Origin: UBA4421 sp028228615
GTDB taxonomy: Bacteria > Pseudomonadota > Gammaproteobacteria > Pseudomonadales > Azotimanducaceae
Direction of reading: 5' to 3'
Assembly: GCA_028228615.1 (NCBI GenBank)
Contig: JAOJBS010000022.1
Span: 1-37,090, forward strand
Length of the DNA stretch: 37,090 nucleotides
Part shown: positions 17,622 through 26,043 of the stretch, one piece after another
Position numbering within the stretch: the first letter of the stretch is position 1
How the letters are laid out: each line of letters opens with the position of its first letter
Position numbers and translations under genes: made by a program
Notes under the pieces: model-generated
Databases searched by the model: none
Seen by the model: the letters and a program-made list of their open reading frames with translations, nothing else
What the model was told of the DNA's origin: nothing

Positions 17622-19010
17622 TTACTTGCCGATACAGAATTCTGAAAAGATTTTTCCTAATAAATCGTCTGGTGTCACAATGCCCGTAACCTCTCCCAAA
17701 CATTGATGAGCAATAAATAGCTCTTCGGCAACAAACTCAGCGCCCAAGTTTTGCGCCAGTGCGTCAGCTGCCGCATTCACCTTAGCCAACGTATCTTGGA
17801 GAATTAGGATATGCCGCTGGCGCGCGGCAAAAGGGACATTTTCTTGACCAAAGCCAACACTTTCTTGGATGGCTTTTTTTAGTAAATCTAATCCCTCACC
17901 TGTTTTTGCAGATACTCTGACACTGGCAACGTCTTCTGGAGCACCCGCCGCAAGATTCAAATCTGATTTATTAATCACGAGCAAAATATTGCTTGTGGGC
18001 ATTTCAGTTGCTGTGTCATTTGACCCGAGCAGAGTGGCTAGATTTTTTCCCAGATCAGAAACATTTACCTGCGTAGTTATTTCATCAGCGGCAGCCACGT
18101 ACAACGTTAGGTCCGCCTCCATCGCTTGAGCTTTTGCTCGCGCAATGCCAATTTTTTCTACTTCGTCGTCGCTATCGCGCAGGCCAGCGGTGTCAACTAA
18201 GCGAATCGGCAGGCTATCTATGACTAAATCTACCTTGAGCAAATCGCGGGTCGTGCCAGGTACGTTAGTCACAATGGCCGCTTCTTCGCCAGCGAGTGCA
18301 TTTAGTAGACTTGATTTGCCTACATTTGGTTTACCAATTAATGCAACGGAGATACCCGAATTGATTAGCCTACCTTGGTTTGCCTGAGCCAGAATCGATT
18401 CTAATGAGGTAATTGTTTTAGCAATGTCTTGTGCGACTCTGGCCTCCTGAAGAATTTCAATGTCCTCTTCAGGAAAATCAATGGCTGCCTCTACCCGCAC
18501 GCGCATGTTGGCTATATCTAGGGCAATAGCTGTGACCATTTGGGAAAATGCACCCTTGAGGGTGTTAAGTGCGGCCTTAGAAGCGGCAATTGAGGTAGAA
18601 GAAATAAGATCTGCCACAGCTTCTGCCTGAGCGAGATCTAATTTGCCGTTCATGAAAGCACGCTCGCTGAATTCGCCTGGTCGAGCTAAGCGAGCACCGC
18701 GTTGACATAACGCATTGAGAATTCGGTGTTGAATAATCGGCCCGCCATGGCCTTGCAACTCGACAACATCTTCTCCTGTAAACGAATTTGGACCCGGAAA
18801 CCACAGTGCCAAGCCATTATCTAACAACTCTTCAGCGTCGAAAAAATCAGTATAAACGGCGGTTCTAGAGCGTAGTGGATTTTTACATAATTCGGCAGCT
18901 ATTGTGTGAGCGCCTTCACCGGACAAGCGTACGATACCGACCCCCCCTTGCCCTGGGGGTGTGGCTATTGCACAAATTAAATCGTTGTTTAGTGCTTGGT
19001 CTGTTTCCAC
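17622..19010 (-). CDS. mnmE: tRNA modification GTPase MnmE (TrmE)
   Basis: Partner of MnmG in wobble uridine modification. The N-terminal tetrahydrofolate-binding domain begins CAIATPPGQGGVGIVRLSG. The helical domain is split by a Ras-like G domain: G1 GKPNVGKSS, G2 GTTRD, G3 DTAGLRD, G4 NKSD. The C-terminus FCIGK carries the conserved Cys. GTG 19010 gives 462 residues, with the usual short lead before the first motif. TTG 19055 would add 15 residues unlike the family, so I prefer GTG; neither has a good ribosome binding site. Sixty bases after yidC. Confidence 0.97.
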   Translation of the reverse strand: METDQALNNDLICAIATPPGQGGVGIVRLSGEGAHTIAAELCKNPLRSRTAVYTDFFDAEELLDNGLALWFPGPNSFTGEDVVELQGHGGPIIQHRILNALCQRGARLARPGEFSERAFMNGKLDLAQAEAVADLISSTSIAASKAALNTLKGAFSQMVTAIALDIANMRVRVEAAIDFPEEDIEILQEARVAQDIAKTITSLESILAQANQGRLINSGISVALIGKPNVGKSSLLNALAGEEAAIVTNVPGTTRDLLKVDLVIDSLPIRLVDTAGLRDSDDEVEKIGIARAKAQAMEADLTLYVAAADEITTQVNVSDLGKNLATLLGSNDTATEMPTSNILLVINKSDLNLAAGAPEDVASVRVSAKTGEGLDLLKKAIQESVGFGQENVPFAARQRHILILQDTLAKVNAAADALAQNLGAEFVAEELFIAHQCLGEVTGIVTPDDLLGKIFSEFCIGK

Positions 19011-19070
19011 AATAAGTTTTAGAGTCGCACTACTTGTAGCGTTTCTTGCATACAACAGAAACAGTGGTTT

Positions 19071-20810
19071 TTAGGCGCGCTCATTTTCCACTTTCTTATA
19101 AATGTAGGTTTGTTGTGCAATAGACAACAAGTTATTAACCAGCCAGTACAAAACAAGTCCTGCCGGAAAGAACAAAAACAATACAGTAAACATGATGGGC
19201 ATCAGCTTCATCATTTTGACCTGCATTGGGTCGCCGACTTGGGGGTTTAATGATTGCATCAGGTATGTACTGGCGCCCATGAGCAGCGGCAATATGAAGT
19301 AAGGGTCCATAGCCGAAAGGTCTTCAATCCAAAACATGAAAGGCGCTTGGCGTAGCTCAACTGATTCAAGCAGCACCCAATAAAGGGCCAAAAATATAGG
19401 CATGGGTGCGAGCATGGGAAGACAACCACCCAACGGGTTTGCGCCTTCTTTTTTATACAAAGCCATCATTTCTTTAGACAACTTTTCGCGGTCATTGGAA
19501 TAGCGTTCTTGCAATTTCTTCATTGCTGGGGCGACTCGGCGCATATTAGCCATGGACCGATAACCTCTCGCTGAGACCCAGCCCAACGCGATTTTCACAG
19601 CCAAGGTTAGCAGAATAATGGCTACTCCCCAGTTACCCACAAGGTCATGGAAAAAAGTTAGCGCCTTGAACAGCGGTATCGCTAGCCACCAAAGGAATCC
19701 GTAGTCCACTGTCAGGTTAAGGTGTTCGGATATTTCTTCTAACTCAACCTGATCCTTTGGTCCTGCATAAAATTTAGCGCTCCAAACCCCTGAAGCCCCA
19801 GGCTGCACAACTTTTGCCGGGCCGGTAAAACCAAACAAGTAATTATTGTCTTTAGTGGGGCGCGCGTAATAACGAATTTGTTGATCCGCTGGTGCAACCC
19901 AAGCGGAAAGAAAGTAGTGCTGCAGAAAAGCTACCCAGCCGCCGGTATTTTCAGCTTGCAGGGCGTCTTCATCTAAATCATCAAATTCAACTTTTTGATA
20001 CGGGGTCTCGATCGTTGTGATGGCCCCCCCTAGATAAGGGTCTGGTGCTAAGGAGAATGAATCGTCTGTCAATACAGCTTTTCTGTCCCGCTTAATCTGC
20101 GTGAACATGCCAGCTGTGAAAGCTACGTTACTGGTATTAATTAGTCTGTAACTAACGTCTAACAAGTATTTATCGGCGGTAAAGGAGAATACTTTCTCCA
20201 CTGTCATGCCATCAGCTACCGTTGATAAAACCAAGTCACTTTGGCCATCGTTTTCATCAATAGTCAACTCACGCACGGAAGACGAGTACTGTGGTCGTTG
20301 GCCATTTTTGTCCAAACCATTAGGGCCAATTAGTCCACTTTGAGCCACATAGGTTTGATTCTGATTCTGTTCTAGCAGCAAATAGGGCGTGTCTTGAAGA
20401 TCTAAAGCAACGGGATATTGAGGTAACTGAACCCTAACTATGTCGCCACCCAACAGGTCTATCCAAACTTTCAACTTAGGCGTTGTAACGACCACCAATC
20501 TACTTTCAGGCGTTTGTGCCCGAGCTTCGCTGAACGCATCTGTTGTAGATAAAGAGGTCGGCAACTCATCGCTGCTGAGGAGACTAACATCTGGAATGTC
20601 CGAATCTGACTGGGATTGATCAACGACACTTGGTCGTATAGCAGAAGTGTCTATTGCATTAGTTTGTTGATCGGCAACTAGGGGAGCTTCGCTATAGGAT
20701 ATAGGCGATCTGTCCGCTTGCATGTCTTCGTTCCAAGCCAAGATAAGCAGGTAGGAGGTTGCTGCGAGACCAATGAGCAGAACAATACGTTGAATTTCAG
20801 GAGGTAACAT
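19071..20810 (-). CDS. yidC: Membrane protein insertase YidC
   Basis: Inserts and folds inner-membrane proteins, alone or with SecYEG; ATP synthase c is a classic client and is encoded in this window. The 579 residues have an N-terminal signal-anchor (RIVLLIGLAATSYLLILAW), a large periplasmic domain (about residues 60-340) and the conserved C-terminal membrane core. The core includes VKIALGWVSARGYRSMANMRRVAP, NPLGGCLPMLAPMPIFLALYW and NPQVGDPMQVKMMKLMPIMFTVLFLFFPAGLVLYWLVNN. An AGGAGG-like site precedes ATG 20810. Typical of Gram-negative YidC. Confidence 0.98.
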   Translation of the reverse strand: MLPPEIQRIVLLIGLAATSYLLILAWNEDMQADRSPISYSEAPLVADQQTNAIDTSAIRPSVVDQSQSDSDIPDVSLLSSDELPTSLSTTDAFSEARAQTPESRLVVVTTPKLKVWIDLLGGDIVRVQLPQYPVALDLQDTPYLLLEQNQNQTYVAQSGLIGPNGLDKNGQRPQYSSSVRELTIDENDGQSDLVLSTVADGMTVEKVFSFTADKYLLDVSYRLINTSNVAFTAGMFTQIKRDRKAVLTDDSFSLAPDPYLGGAITTIETPYQKVEFDDLDEDALQAENTGGWVAFLQHYFLSAWVAPADQQIRYYARPTKDNNYLFGFTGPAKVVQPGASGVWSAKFYAGPKDQVELEEISEHLNLTVDYGFLWWLAIPLFKALTFFHDLVGNWGVAIILLTLAVKIALGWVSARGYRSMANMRRVAPAMKKLQERYSNDREKLSKEMMALYKKEGANPLGGCLPMLAPMPIFLALYWVLLESVELRQAPFMFWIEDLSAMDPYFILPLLMGASTYLMQSLNPQVGDPMQVKMMKLMPIMFTVLFLFFPAGLVLYWLVNNLLSIAQQTYIYKKVENERA

Positions 20811-20828
20811 AGATCTAGGTCTCTTTAT

Positions 20829-21110
20829 TTACTTTTTAACATTTTCGGGGACGTTATCTATGCCCCCCTCGTGCAAAGGATGGCACTTCGCAATACGTTT
20901 GATCCCCAACCAAAGACCTTTACGGGTTCCATGAAGGCTGAGGGCCTGAATCATATAGGTTGAGCAGGTTGGGTGGAATCTACAACTTGGCGCAAAAAAC
21001 GGACTTATGGCTTTTTGATAGACCACAACGCCGTTTATGAGTAATTTTTGCATCAGTTTGGTGGGGATGATTCCAACTGCATCCGCTTGATTTTTTGTCT
21101 CAGAAGTCAC
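20829..21110 (-). CDS. yidD: Membrane protein insertion efficiency factor YidD
   Basis: Small amphipathic membrane-associated protein that helps YidC-dependent insertion. The family block is clear: YQKAISPFFAPSCRFHPTCSTYMIQAL, then KRIAKCHPLHEGGIDNVP, with the conserved cysteines. The GTG at 21110 (overlapping rnpA by 11 bases) gives 93 residues. The ATG at 21053 (MQKLLINGVVVYQK) gives 74, closer to the common length. The overlap makes coupled translation with rnpA likely. Confidence 0.96.
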   Translation of the reverse strand: MTSETKNQADAVGIIPTKLMQKLLINGVVVYQKAISPFFAPSCRFHPTCSTYMIQALSLHGTRKGLWLGIKRIAKCHPLHEGGIDNVPENVKK

Positions 21111-21471
21111 TTTTTTTCAGATCCTCTTTGCTCTCTAGAAGCAAAAATTGTCGTTCCAGTAACTTGTGCAAGCGGTCATCGTCTAATTCGGCAAAAACCT
21201 GAATTACTAGGTCAACGGACGGCAAATTGTTAATTTTTCTACGAAACTGATCACGGATAATCCGCTTTATTCTGTTTCGTCTCACTGCTTTAGAAAAAAC
21301 GCGCTTGGCAATCACCAGACCTAATCTGGCGTGTTCTATCTTATTTTTTCTTACGCGGATGCGCAGAGGCCCATCTGAGACCACTATATCCGGTTGCTTG
21401 AATACATCAGTATATTGGTGAGCACTTAACAGCCGAACTCGCCTTGGGAAAGCGTAGCTGATCAAGTTCAA
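21100..21471 (-). CDS. rnpA: Ribonuclease P protein component
   Basis: Protein subunit that assists the RNase P RNA in tRNA 5' processing. The 123 residues contain the hallmark RNR box (KAVRRNRIKRIIRDQFRR) and the N-terminal FPRRVRLLSAHQYTDVF typical of gammaproteobacteria. The start is TTG 21471, 11 bases after the rpmH stop. There is no nearby ATG, so a non-ATG start is required. Confidence 0.97.
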   Translation of the reverse strand: MNLISYAFPRRVRLLSAHQYTDVFKQPDIVVSDGPLRIRVRKNKIEHARLGLVIAKRVFSKAVRRNRIKRIIRDQFRRKINNLPSVDLVIQVFAELDDDRLHKLLERQFLLLESKEDLKKSDF

Positions 21472-21482
21472 AGAAGGCTCAA

Positions 21483-21617
21483 TCAGACGGTAAGACGCTT
21501 ACGCCCTTTCGCTCTTCTTGCATTCAATACTTTGCGGCCGGCTTTGGTAGCCATGCGAGCGCGAAAACCATGAGTTCTAGCTCGTTTAAGGTTACTTGGT
21601 TGAAACGTTCTTTTCAT
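21483..21617 (-). CDS. rpmH: 50S ribosomal protein L34
   Basis: The 44-residue very basic protein of the large subunit: MKRTFQPSNLKRARTHGFRA followed by RMATKAGRKVLNARRAKGRK and RLTV. It matches L34 along its entire length. First gene of the rpmH-rnpA-yidD-yidC run, next to the origin, with a strong promoter about 100 bases upstream. Confidence 0.99.
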   Translation of the reverse strand: MKRTFQPSNLKRARTHGFRARMATKAGRKVLNARRAKGRKRLTV

Positions 21618-21713
21618 ATCAGACTCTAAAGCTCAGAAATTTCGGTACTTTGGGATAATGCCTCAATCAAACAGACCCGTGTAAAACCCAATGCCAGCAG
21701 ATGAGGGTGCGCG

Positions 21714-21742
21714 ATTCTATGAACAGTGGAGAAGAGTGTCAA
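21714..21742 (-). promoter_or_regulatory. Strong sigma-70 promoter for rpmH-rnpA
   Basis: On the minus strand TTGACA (21742-21737, perfect -35) and TAGAAT (21719-21714) are separated by exactly 17 bases. The predicted start of transcription, near 21707, leaves a leader of about 90 bases before the rpmH ATG. It abuts the AT-rich stretch of the origin, so transcription leaves the origin leftward. Confidence 0.85.
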
Positions 21743-21912
21743 TTAATTTGATTTATATATATAAGATTTTATTGTTGTTTGTTATTAAGGGAGAGGGTCT
21801 GCTGTATAAGTAACCTAATGTCTTGATTGTAATGACTTTTGCACTTGGCAAAGCTTGTGGGTAAAGGGTGTTCCTACTATGTATAGGTGCAGTGTTAAAT
21901 ATGTATAAAAAG

Positions 21913-21921
21913 TTATCCACA
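21913..21921 (+). promoter_or_regulatory. Perfect DnaA box
   Basis: TTATCCACA, the consensus high-affinity DnaA binding 9-mer. It is flanked within 60 bases by two one-mismatch boxes. Confidence 0.85.
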
Positions 21922-21960
21922 GGTTCTTAAACATTTTGCGCACAACTTATGCAAAATAGA

Positions 21961-22088
21961 CGCTATGGTATCTTGGGGTAAGTAGGACTTAAGTCTCTGA
22001 TATAGAAAGATAATGTAAAACATTTTACTTTTTTTTATGATTGCATAGTACTTACCCCGTGCATGGGCATAGAATTGCACCCATAGCG
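21961..22088. repeat. Three concentric inverted repeats in the origin
   Basis: Outer arms CGCTATGG (21961-21968) and CCATAGCG (22081-22088); middle arms GGGGTAAGTA (21975-21984) and TACTTACCCC (22049-22058); inner arms GTAAAA (22015-22020) and TTTTAC (22023-22028). All are perfect and nearly share one centre around 22017-22025. A separate palindrome GACTTAAGTC lies at 21986-21995. A cruciform or dimeric-protein binding array is possible; function unknown. Confidence 0.6.
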
Positions 22089-22197
22089 GATAGATGACAA
22101 AGGTAAGACACTTCTTATCGGGCACTTTCCTGTTTTTCTTCGAGAGATAACGTCCAGTTTCGGCAGAATTGGTCAGTGCGGGGAGCGGTTTTTCATT

Positions 22198-22221
22198 AGG
22201 AAAGACTTAAGGAAAGACTTA
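22198..22221 (+). repeat. 12-bp tandem duplication upstream of dnaA
   Basis: AGGAAAGACTTA occurs twice head to tail (22198-22209 and 22210-22221). Non-coding, in the dnaA leader or origin. Confidence 0.8.
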
Positions 22222-22271
22222 GGTTATTGAAAAACCAGTTCAGCTAAAGTAGCGCAGTTAGATACTACTTA

Positions 22272-22297
22272 GTGGATCTAGTCGGTGGATCTAGTCG
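22272..22297 (+). repeat. 13-bp tandem duplication with GATC upstream of dnaA
   Basis: GTGGATCTAGTCG occurs twice head to tail (22272-22284 and 22285-22297), ending 70 bases before the dnaA start. Each copy contains a GATC. It could be a protein binding repeat or simple slippage. Confidence 0.8.
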
Positions 22298-22367
22298 CTA
22301 ACAGGGGGAGATTGCAGGCCAAGAATCTTTCCAACCCAAGAATAATGAATCCAGAGGATGCTTGTAG

Positions 22368-23687
22368 GTGGCAAAAACTATTTGGCAAAAGTGTTTAGGG
22401 CAACTCGAATCAGAGTTGGCTAATGAGCAGTTCGATACATATATCCGCCCGTTACACGCGGAGTATGATGACGGTCGTCTGACTTTGCTGGCGCCTAATA
22501 TTTACGTAGAAGAGAAGGTTCGCTCAAGTTATCTAGAGAGAATCAGCGAGTATTTTGACGGCGCTATGGACAATTCCGAGGTGAATTTGTCAGTAGGGGG
22601 CGTAAAAGAGGCGCAACCGCTCCGTGTTGAGTCTAAAGCAGTAAGTCACGCCACAAATCGTATTACGGGCCATAATTTGAATAGAGAATTTACTTTTGAC
22701 ACCTTTGTTGAAGGTAAATCAAATGAAATGGCCAAAGCTGCCGCGTCCCAGGTAGCCAATAATTCAGGAAAGTCATACAACCCGCTACTGATGTACGGTG
22801 GCGTTGGCTTGGGAAAGACACACCTTATGCAGGCCGTGGGCAATGAGATTTTGCGCCTTAAGCCAGATGCAAATGTGCTTTATTTGCATTCTCAACGCTT
22901 TGTTCAAGACATGGTGAAAGCACTGCAGACCGGCACTATGCAGGATTTCATGCAGTACTATCGCTCTATAGACGCGCTACTGATAGACGATATTCAATTC
23001 TTTGCGAAAAAACTCAGATCCCAAGAAGAGTTTTTCCACCTATTTAACTCATTGCTTGAGCGTGGTGCTCAGATGATTTTAACGAGTGATAAGTACCCTC
23101 GCGAAATCGACGGTTTGGAAGACAGGTTGAAGTCGCGTTTTGTTTGGGGGTTAACGGTAGAAGTAGAGGCGCCGGATCTAGAGACTCGTGTCGCTATTTT
23201 GATGAAAAAGGCTGAAGCAGAAGAAGTTGCTTTAGATCAAGAAGTAGCTTTCTTTATAGCTGAGCGTATTCGGTCTAATGTTCGAGAGTTGGAAGGTGCA
23301 CTGCGGCGAGTGATTGCTAACGCCAGATTCACGGGCAGCCGTATTTCTATTGAGCAAGTCCGCCGCGCCTTACGTGATTTGTTTGCGATCCAAGATAGAC
23401 AGATTTCAATTGATAATATTCAGCGCACCACGGCAGAATATTTTAATATCAAAATTGGTGACTTACTTTCAAAGCGCCGCAACAGATCAATAGCTAGGCC
23501 AAGGCAGTTAGCTATGGCGTTAGCGAAAGAATTGACTAATCATTCGTTGCCGGAAATCGGCGACGCATTTGGCGGTAGAGACCATACAACGGTTTTGCAT
23601 GCATGTAGAAAGGTTGTAGAGCTCAGAAGTACGTCCCTAGATTTAGCTGAAGATTACAAAAATTTGTCACGACTTCTGTCGGGCTAG
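22368..23687 (+). CDS. dnaA: Chromosomal replication initiator DnaA
   Basis: AAA+ initiator that binds DnaA boxes and opens oriC. The 439 residues run through domain I (TIWQKCLGQLESELANEQFDTYI), a short linker, and domain III with Walker A GGVGLGKTHL, Walker B ALLIDDIQFF, sensor and arginine-finger stretches (LKSRFVWGL). They end in domain IV with the DNA-binding signature GGRDHTTVLHACRKV. Start is GTG 22368 with AGAGGA 9 bases upstream. The linker (domain II) is short for a gammaproteobacterium, which explains the modest length. Ten bases before dnaN. Confidence 0.99.
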   Translation: MAKTIWQKCLGQLESELANEQFDTYIRPLHAEYDDGRLTLLAPNIYVEEKVRSSYLERISEYFDGAMDNSEVNLSVGGVKEAQPLRVESKAVSHATNRITGHNLNREFTFDTFVEGKSNEMAKAAASQVANNSGKSYNPLLMYGGVGLGKTHLMQAVGNEILRLKPDANVLYLHSQRFVQDMVKALQTGTMQDFMQYYRSIDALLIDDIQFFAKKLRSQEEFFHLFNSLLERGAQMILTSDKYPREIDGLEDRLKSRFVWGLTVEVEAPDLETRVAILMKKAEAEEVALDQEVAFFIAERIRSNVRELEGALRRVIANARFTGSRISIEQVRRALRDLFAIQDRQISIDNIQRTTAEYFNIKIGDLLSKRRNRSIARPRQLAMALAKELTNHSLPEIGDAFGGRDHTTVLHACRKVVELRSTSLDLAEDYKNLSRLLSG

Positions 23688-23697
23688 CGAGGCAAAA

Positions 23698-24804
23698 ATG
23701 AAATTCACATTACAAAGAGAGCAATTGTTAAAGCCACTGCAGTTGGTTACCGGTGTGGTAGAACGTCGTCAAACATTGCCAGTGTTATCAAACCTCCTTG
23801 TTCAGGCCGGCGAAAATGGGATCTCACTTACCGGTACGGACCTAGAAGTCGAGATGGTTGCCCATTGCAACGTTGAAGTTCAGGAAGCTGGAGAAGTGAC
23901 AATTCCTGCCAGAAAGCTAGCTGATATCTGGCGCTCATTGCCAGATGGCGCCGAAGTGTCTTTGTCTGTTGAAGGTGAAAGAGTAACCATTCGCAGTGGC
24001 AGAAGCCGTTTTACATTGGCTACCTTGCCGGCCAGTGACTTCCCTAAGGTGGAAGGTGGCGATGCCGACATTCTCGTGCCATTAGAGCCAACTGCGCTTG
24101 CGGGCTTAATCGACCAAGTGTCTTTTGCCATGGCGCAACAAGACGTAAGAGTGTTCTTAAATGGCATGCTGCTGGAAATTGGCAATGACTATATTAGGGC
24201 AGTAGCAACAGATGGCCACCGCATGGCGATGTCTACTAAGCCGTGTACACCAGAAACAGCACTGGAATCTCGTAAGCAGGCAATTGTACCTAGAAAAGCG
24301 GTGTTAGAGCTGGGTCGTTTGTTAGATGAAGAGGACGAAGAACTAAAACTCCAGCTGGGCACTAACCACCTGAGAGTAACCAAGGGCGCGTTTACTTTGA
24401 CAACCAAATTGGTTGATGGCCAATTCCCCGATTATGACAAGGTTGTGCCAAAAGATGCATCCCGAGCTATTTCTGGCGATAGAAATACGCTGCGACAGGG
24501 CTTTCAGCGTGCATCAATTCTTTCCAACGAAAAATATCGCGGTGTTAGACTGGTCATTGCAGATGATCAAATGACGATTAAGGCGAACAACCCTGAGCAG
24601 GACGAGGCTGAAGAAATGGTGCCGGTTCAGTTCAGTGGTGAGCAGTTGGAGATTGGTTTCAACGTGAGTTATTTGCTTGATGTACTGGGTGTTCTTTCGG
24701 GAGATGATGTACAGATTAGTGTCTCTGACGCCAATAGCTCAGCGCTGCTGGAAGATCCTTCTAAAGAGGGTGCTGTGTACGTCGTTATGCCTATGAGACT
24801 GTAG
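23698..24804 (+). CDS. dnaN: DNA polymerase III beta sliding clamp
   Basis: Ring-shaped processivity clamp. The 368 residues have the usual three-fold repeated domains. The start MKFTLQREQLLKPLQLVTGVVERRQTLPVLSN, the RAVATDGHRMAM stretch and the C-terminal VYVVMPMRL, which forms part of the ligand pocket, are all typical. In the dnaA-dnaN-recF-gyrB run. Confidence 0.99.
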   Translation: MKFTLQREQLLKPLQLVTGVVERRQTLPVLSNLLVQAGENGISLTGTDLEVEMVAHCNVEVQEAGEVTIPARKLADIWRSLPDGAEVSLSVEGERVTIRSGRSRFTLATLPASDFPKVEGGDADILVPLEPTALAGLIDQVSFAMAQQDVRVFLNGMLLEIGNDYIRAVATDGHRMAMSTKPCTPETALESRKQAIVPRKAVLELGRLLDEEDEELKLQLGTNHLRVTKGAFTLTTKLVDGQFPDYDKVVPKDASRAISGDRNTLRQGFQRASILSNEKYRGVRLVIADDQMTIKANNPEQDEAEEMVPVQFSGEQLEIGFNVSYLLDVLGVLSGDDVQISVSDANSSALLEDPSKEGAVYVVMPMRL

Positions 24805-24842
24805 TAGGTTCTTACTATTAGGACACTTATAGCGGGGCTGCT

Positions 24843-25937
24843 TTGCATTTATTAAGCGTCAGCGCCTACGCATTTAGAAATATCGAACAAGTCTCACTGG
24901 ACCTGGGTGTTGGGTTCAACCTCATTCATGGCGATAATGGCGCAGGCAAGACTGCGCTGTTAGAGGCCATTTATCTGATAGCGCGTAGCCGCTCCTTCCG
25001 CACCACCAAATTAAAAAACATCATCAAAACAGAGAGTAAAGAGGCTTGCGTAAGGGCAGAGGTCGGCAACGAGTCTGGCCAAGTTAGAGCGCTTGCGGTG
25101 GCAAAATCACTAAACGGCACGTCTGAGCTTCGCGTTGATGGCGAAAGTGTTAAAAGATCCTCTGACTTGGCGAGGTATTTACCGGTACAAGTGTTGCTGC
25201 CCGGGGTCATTGATCTGGTTTTAGACGGGCCTAACACGCGGAGGGAATTCCTTGATTGGGGGTTGTTTCACGTGGAACACGCCTTTCTCGATGCCTCCAA
25301 ACGCTACAAGCGAATTCTGGCCCAAAGGGCCGCGTGGATGAGGGCCAACCAAAATAGCGCCTTCGAAGAAGACCCTTGGGTAGAACAACTAGTAACGGGT
25401 GGCGTGCAGATTAGTAGTTGGCGAAGTGCATTTTTGCAGGAGATGAACCCTTACTTTGAAGAAATGTTGCGATTACTTGACCCGGAGTTAGCCTGTTCTC
25501 TGGCCTACATAGATGGTGGCTATGGTTCAAGTGAAGAGGAGGGCAGGGAAAAGCTAGCAGCAGGGTTCGCCCGGGATTTAAGGTTTGGGGTCAGTCACTA
25601 TGGGCCGCACCGAGGGGATTTGGAGTTCAGATTTAAAGGGTCTACCGCTAGAGACATTGCATCTAGAGGGCAGGCCAAGATTATTGCCAGTGCCGTGACG
25701 CTGGCCCATGCAGCACTCTTAGCCAAAGCTTATGACAAAAAGCCCGTCATACTCATTGATGATTTTGGAGCCGAATTAGATGAAGACAGAAGACAAAGTT
25801 TTCTCAAAGCCCTTATGTCCTTAGATTGTCAGGTGATCGCCACGACCACTGATGCGCCAGCAGATTTGCTAGAATATAAAGCGTTAGAAGAAATTAGAGT
25901 GTTCCACGTGAAACAGGGCGCACTGAGTCCGGAATAG
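24843..25937 (+). CDS. recF: DNA replication and repair protein RecF
   Basis: SMC-like ATPase that loads RecA at gaps with RecO and RecR. The 364 residues show Walker A GDNGAGKTALLEAIY near the N-terminus, LPGVIDLVLDGPNTRREFLDWGLFH, the signature region with ASRGQAKII, and Walker B/D-loop VILIDDFGAELDEDRR. Start is TTG 24843; no ATG is available. Two perfect parS sites lie in its coding sequence (codons for F-H-V-E and F-H-V-K), so part of the sequence is doubly constrained. Confidence 0.98.
   Translation: MHLLSVSAYAFRNIEQVSLDLGVGFNLIHGDNGAGKTALLEAIYLIARSRSFRTTKLKNIIKTESKEACVRAEVGNESGQVRALAVAKSLNGTSELRVDGESVKRSSDLARYLPVQVLLPGVIDLVLDGPNTRREFLDWGLFHVEHAFLDASKRYKRILAQRAAWMRANQNSAFEEDPWVEQLVTGGVQISSWRSAFLQEMNPYFEEMLRLLDPELACSLAYIDGGYGSSEEEGREKLAAGFARDLRFGVSHYGPHRGDLEFRFKGSTARDIASRGQAKIIASAVTLAHAALLAKAYDKKPVILIDDFGAELDEDRRQSFLKALMSLDCQVIATTTDAPADLLEYKALEEIRVFHVKQGALSPE
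25264..25279 (+). promoter_or_regulatory. parS: parS centromere site 1 (within recF)
   Basis: TGTTTCACGTGGAACA matches the bacterial parS consensus (TGTTNCACGTGNAACA). ParB is encoded at 13206-14102. The site encodes L-F-H-V-E-H in RecF. Confidence 0.93.
25900..25915 (-). promoter_or_regulatory. parS: parS centromere site 2 (within recF)
   Basis: TGTTCCACGTGAAACA on the plus strand is the exact reverse complement of parS site 1, 636 bases further on, near the recF 3' end. It encodes V-F-H-V-K-Q in the same codon phase as site 1. Confidence 0.93.
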
Positions 25938-26043
25938 CACTCATACATAGAATTCATTACTAGTCCGATACATACAGCGCGGCTCTAATCGACTAAAATG
26001 CCAAAGCTGTGATGGTTACGCAATTCCCAACGAAGGGGGAGAC

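Larger units (their letters stand above)
21737..22350. other. oriC: Chromosomal replication origin region (oriC)
   Basis: The rpmH-dnaA gap (21618-22367) has no gene. It contains an AT-rich stretch (about 21740-21788) suited to unwinding, a perfect DnaA box TTATCCACA (21913-21921), and near matches TTACCCACA on the minus strand (21856-21864) and TTATGCAAA (21947-21955). Further in are concentric inverted repeats (21961-22088) and two short tandem duplications (22198-22221 and 22272-22297). The position between rpmH and dnaA, where strand-wise gene direction flips, matches known Pseudomonas-type origins. The exact limits are inferred. Confidence 0.8.

Noticed and set aside
22021..22075. dnaA promoter using TAGAAT at 22070
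   Set aside because: No -35 hexamer at acceptable spacing; the only TTG-like hexamer is 23 bases away.
25938..26043. Promoter or hairpin in the recF-gyrB gap
   Set aside because: No paired -35/-10 hexamers or inverted repeats stood out on reading.
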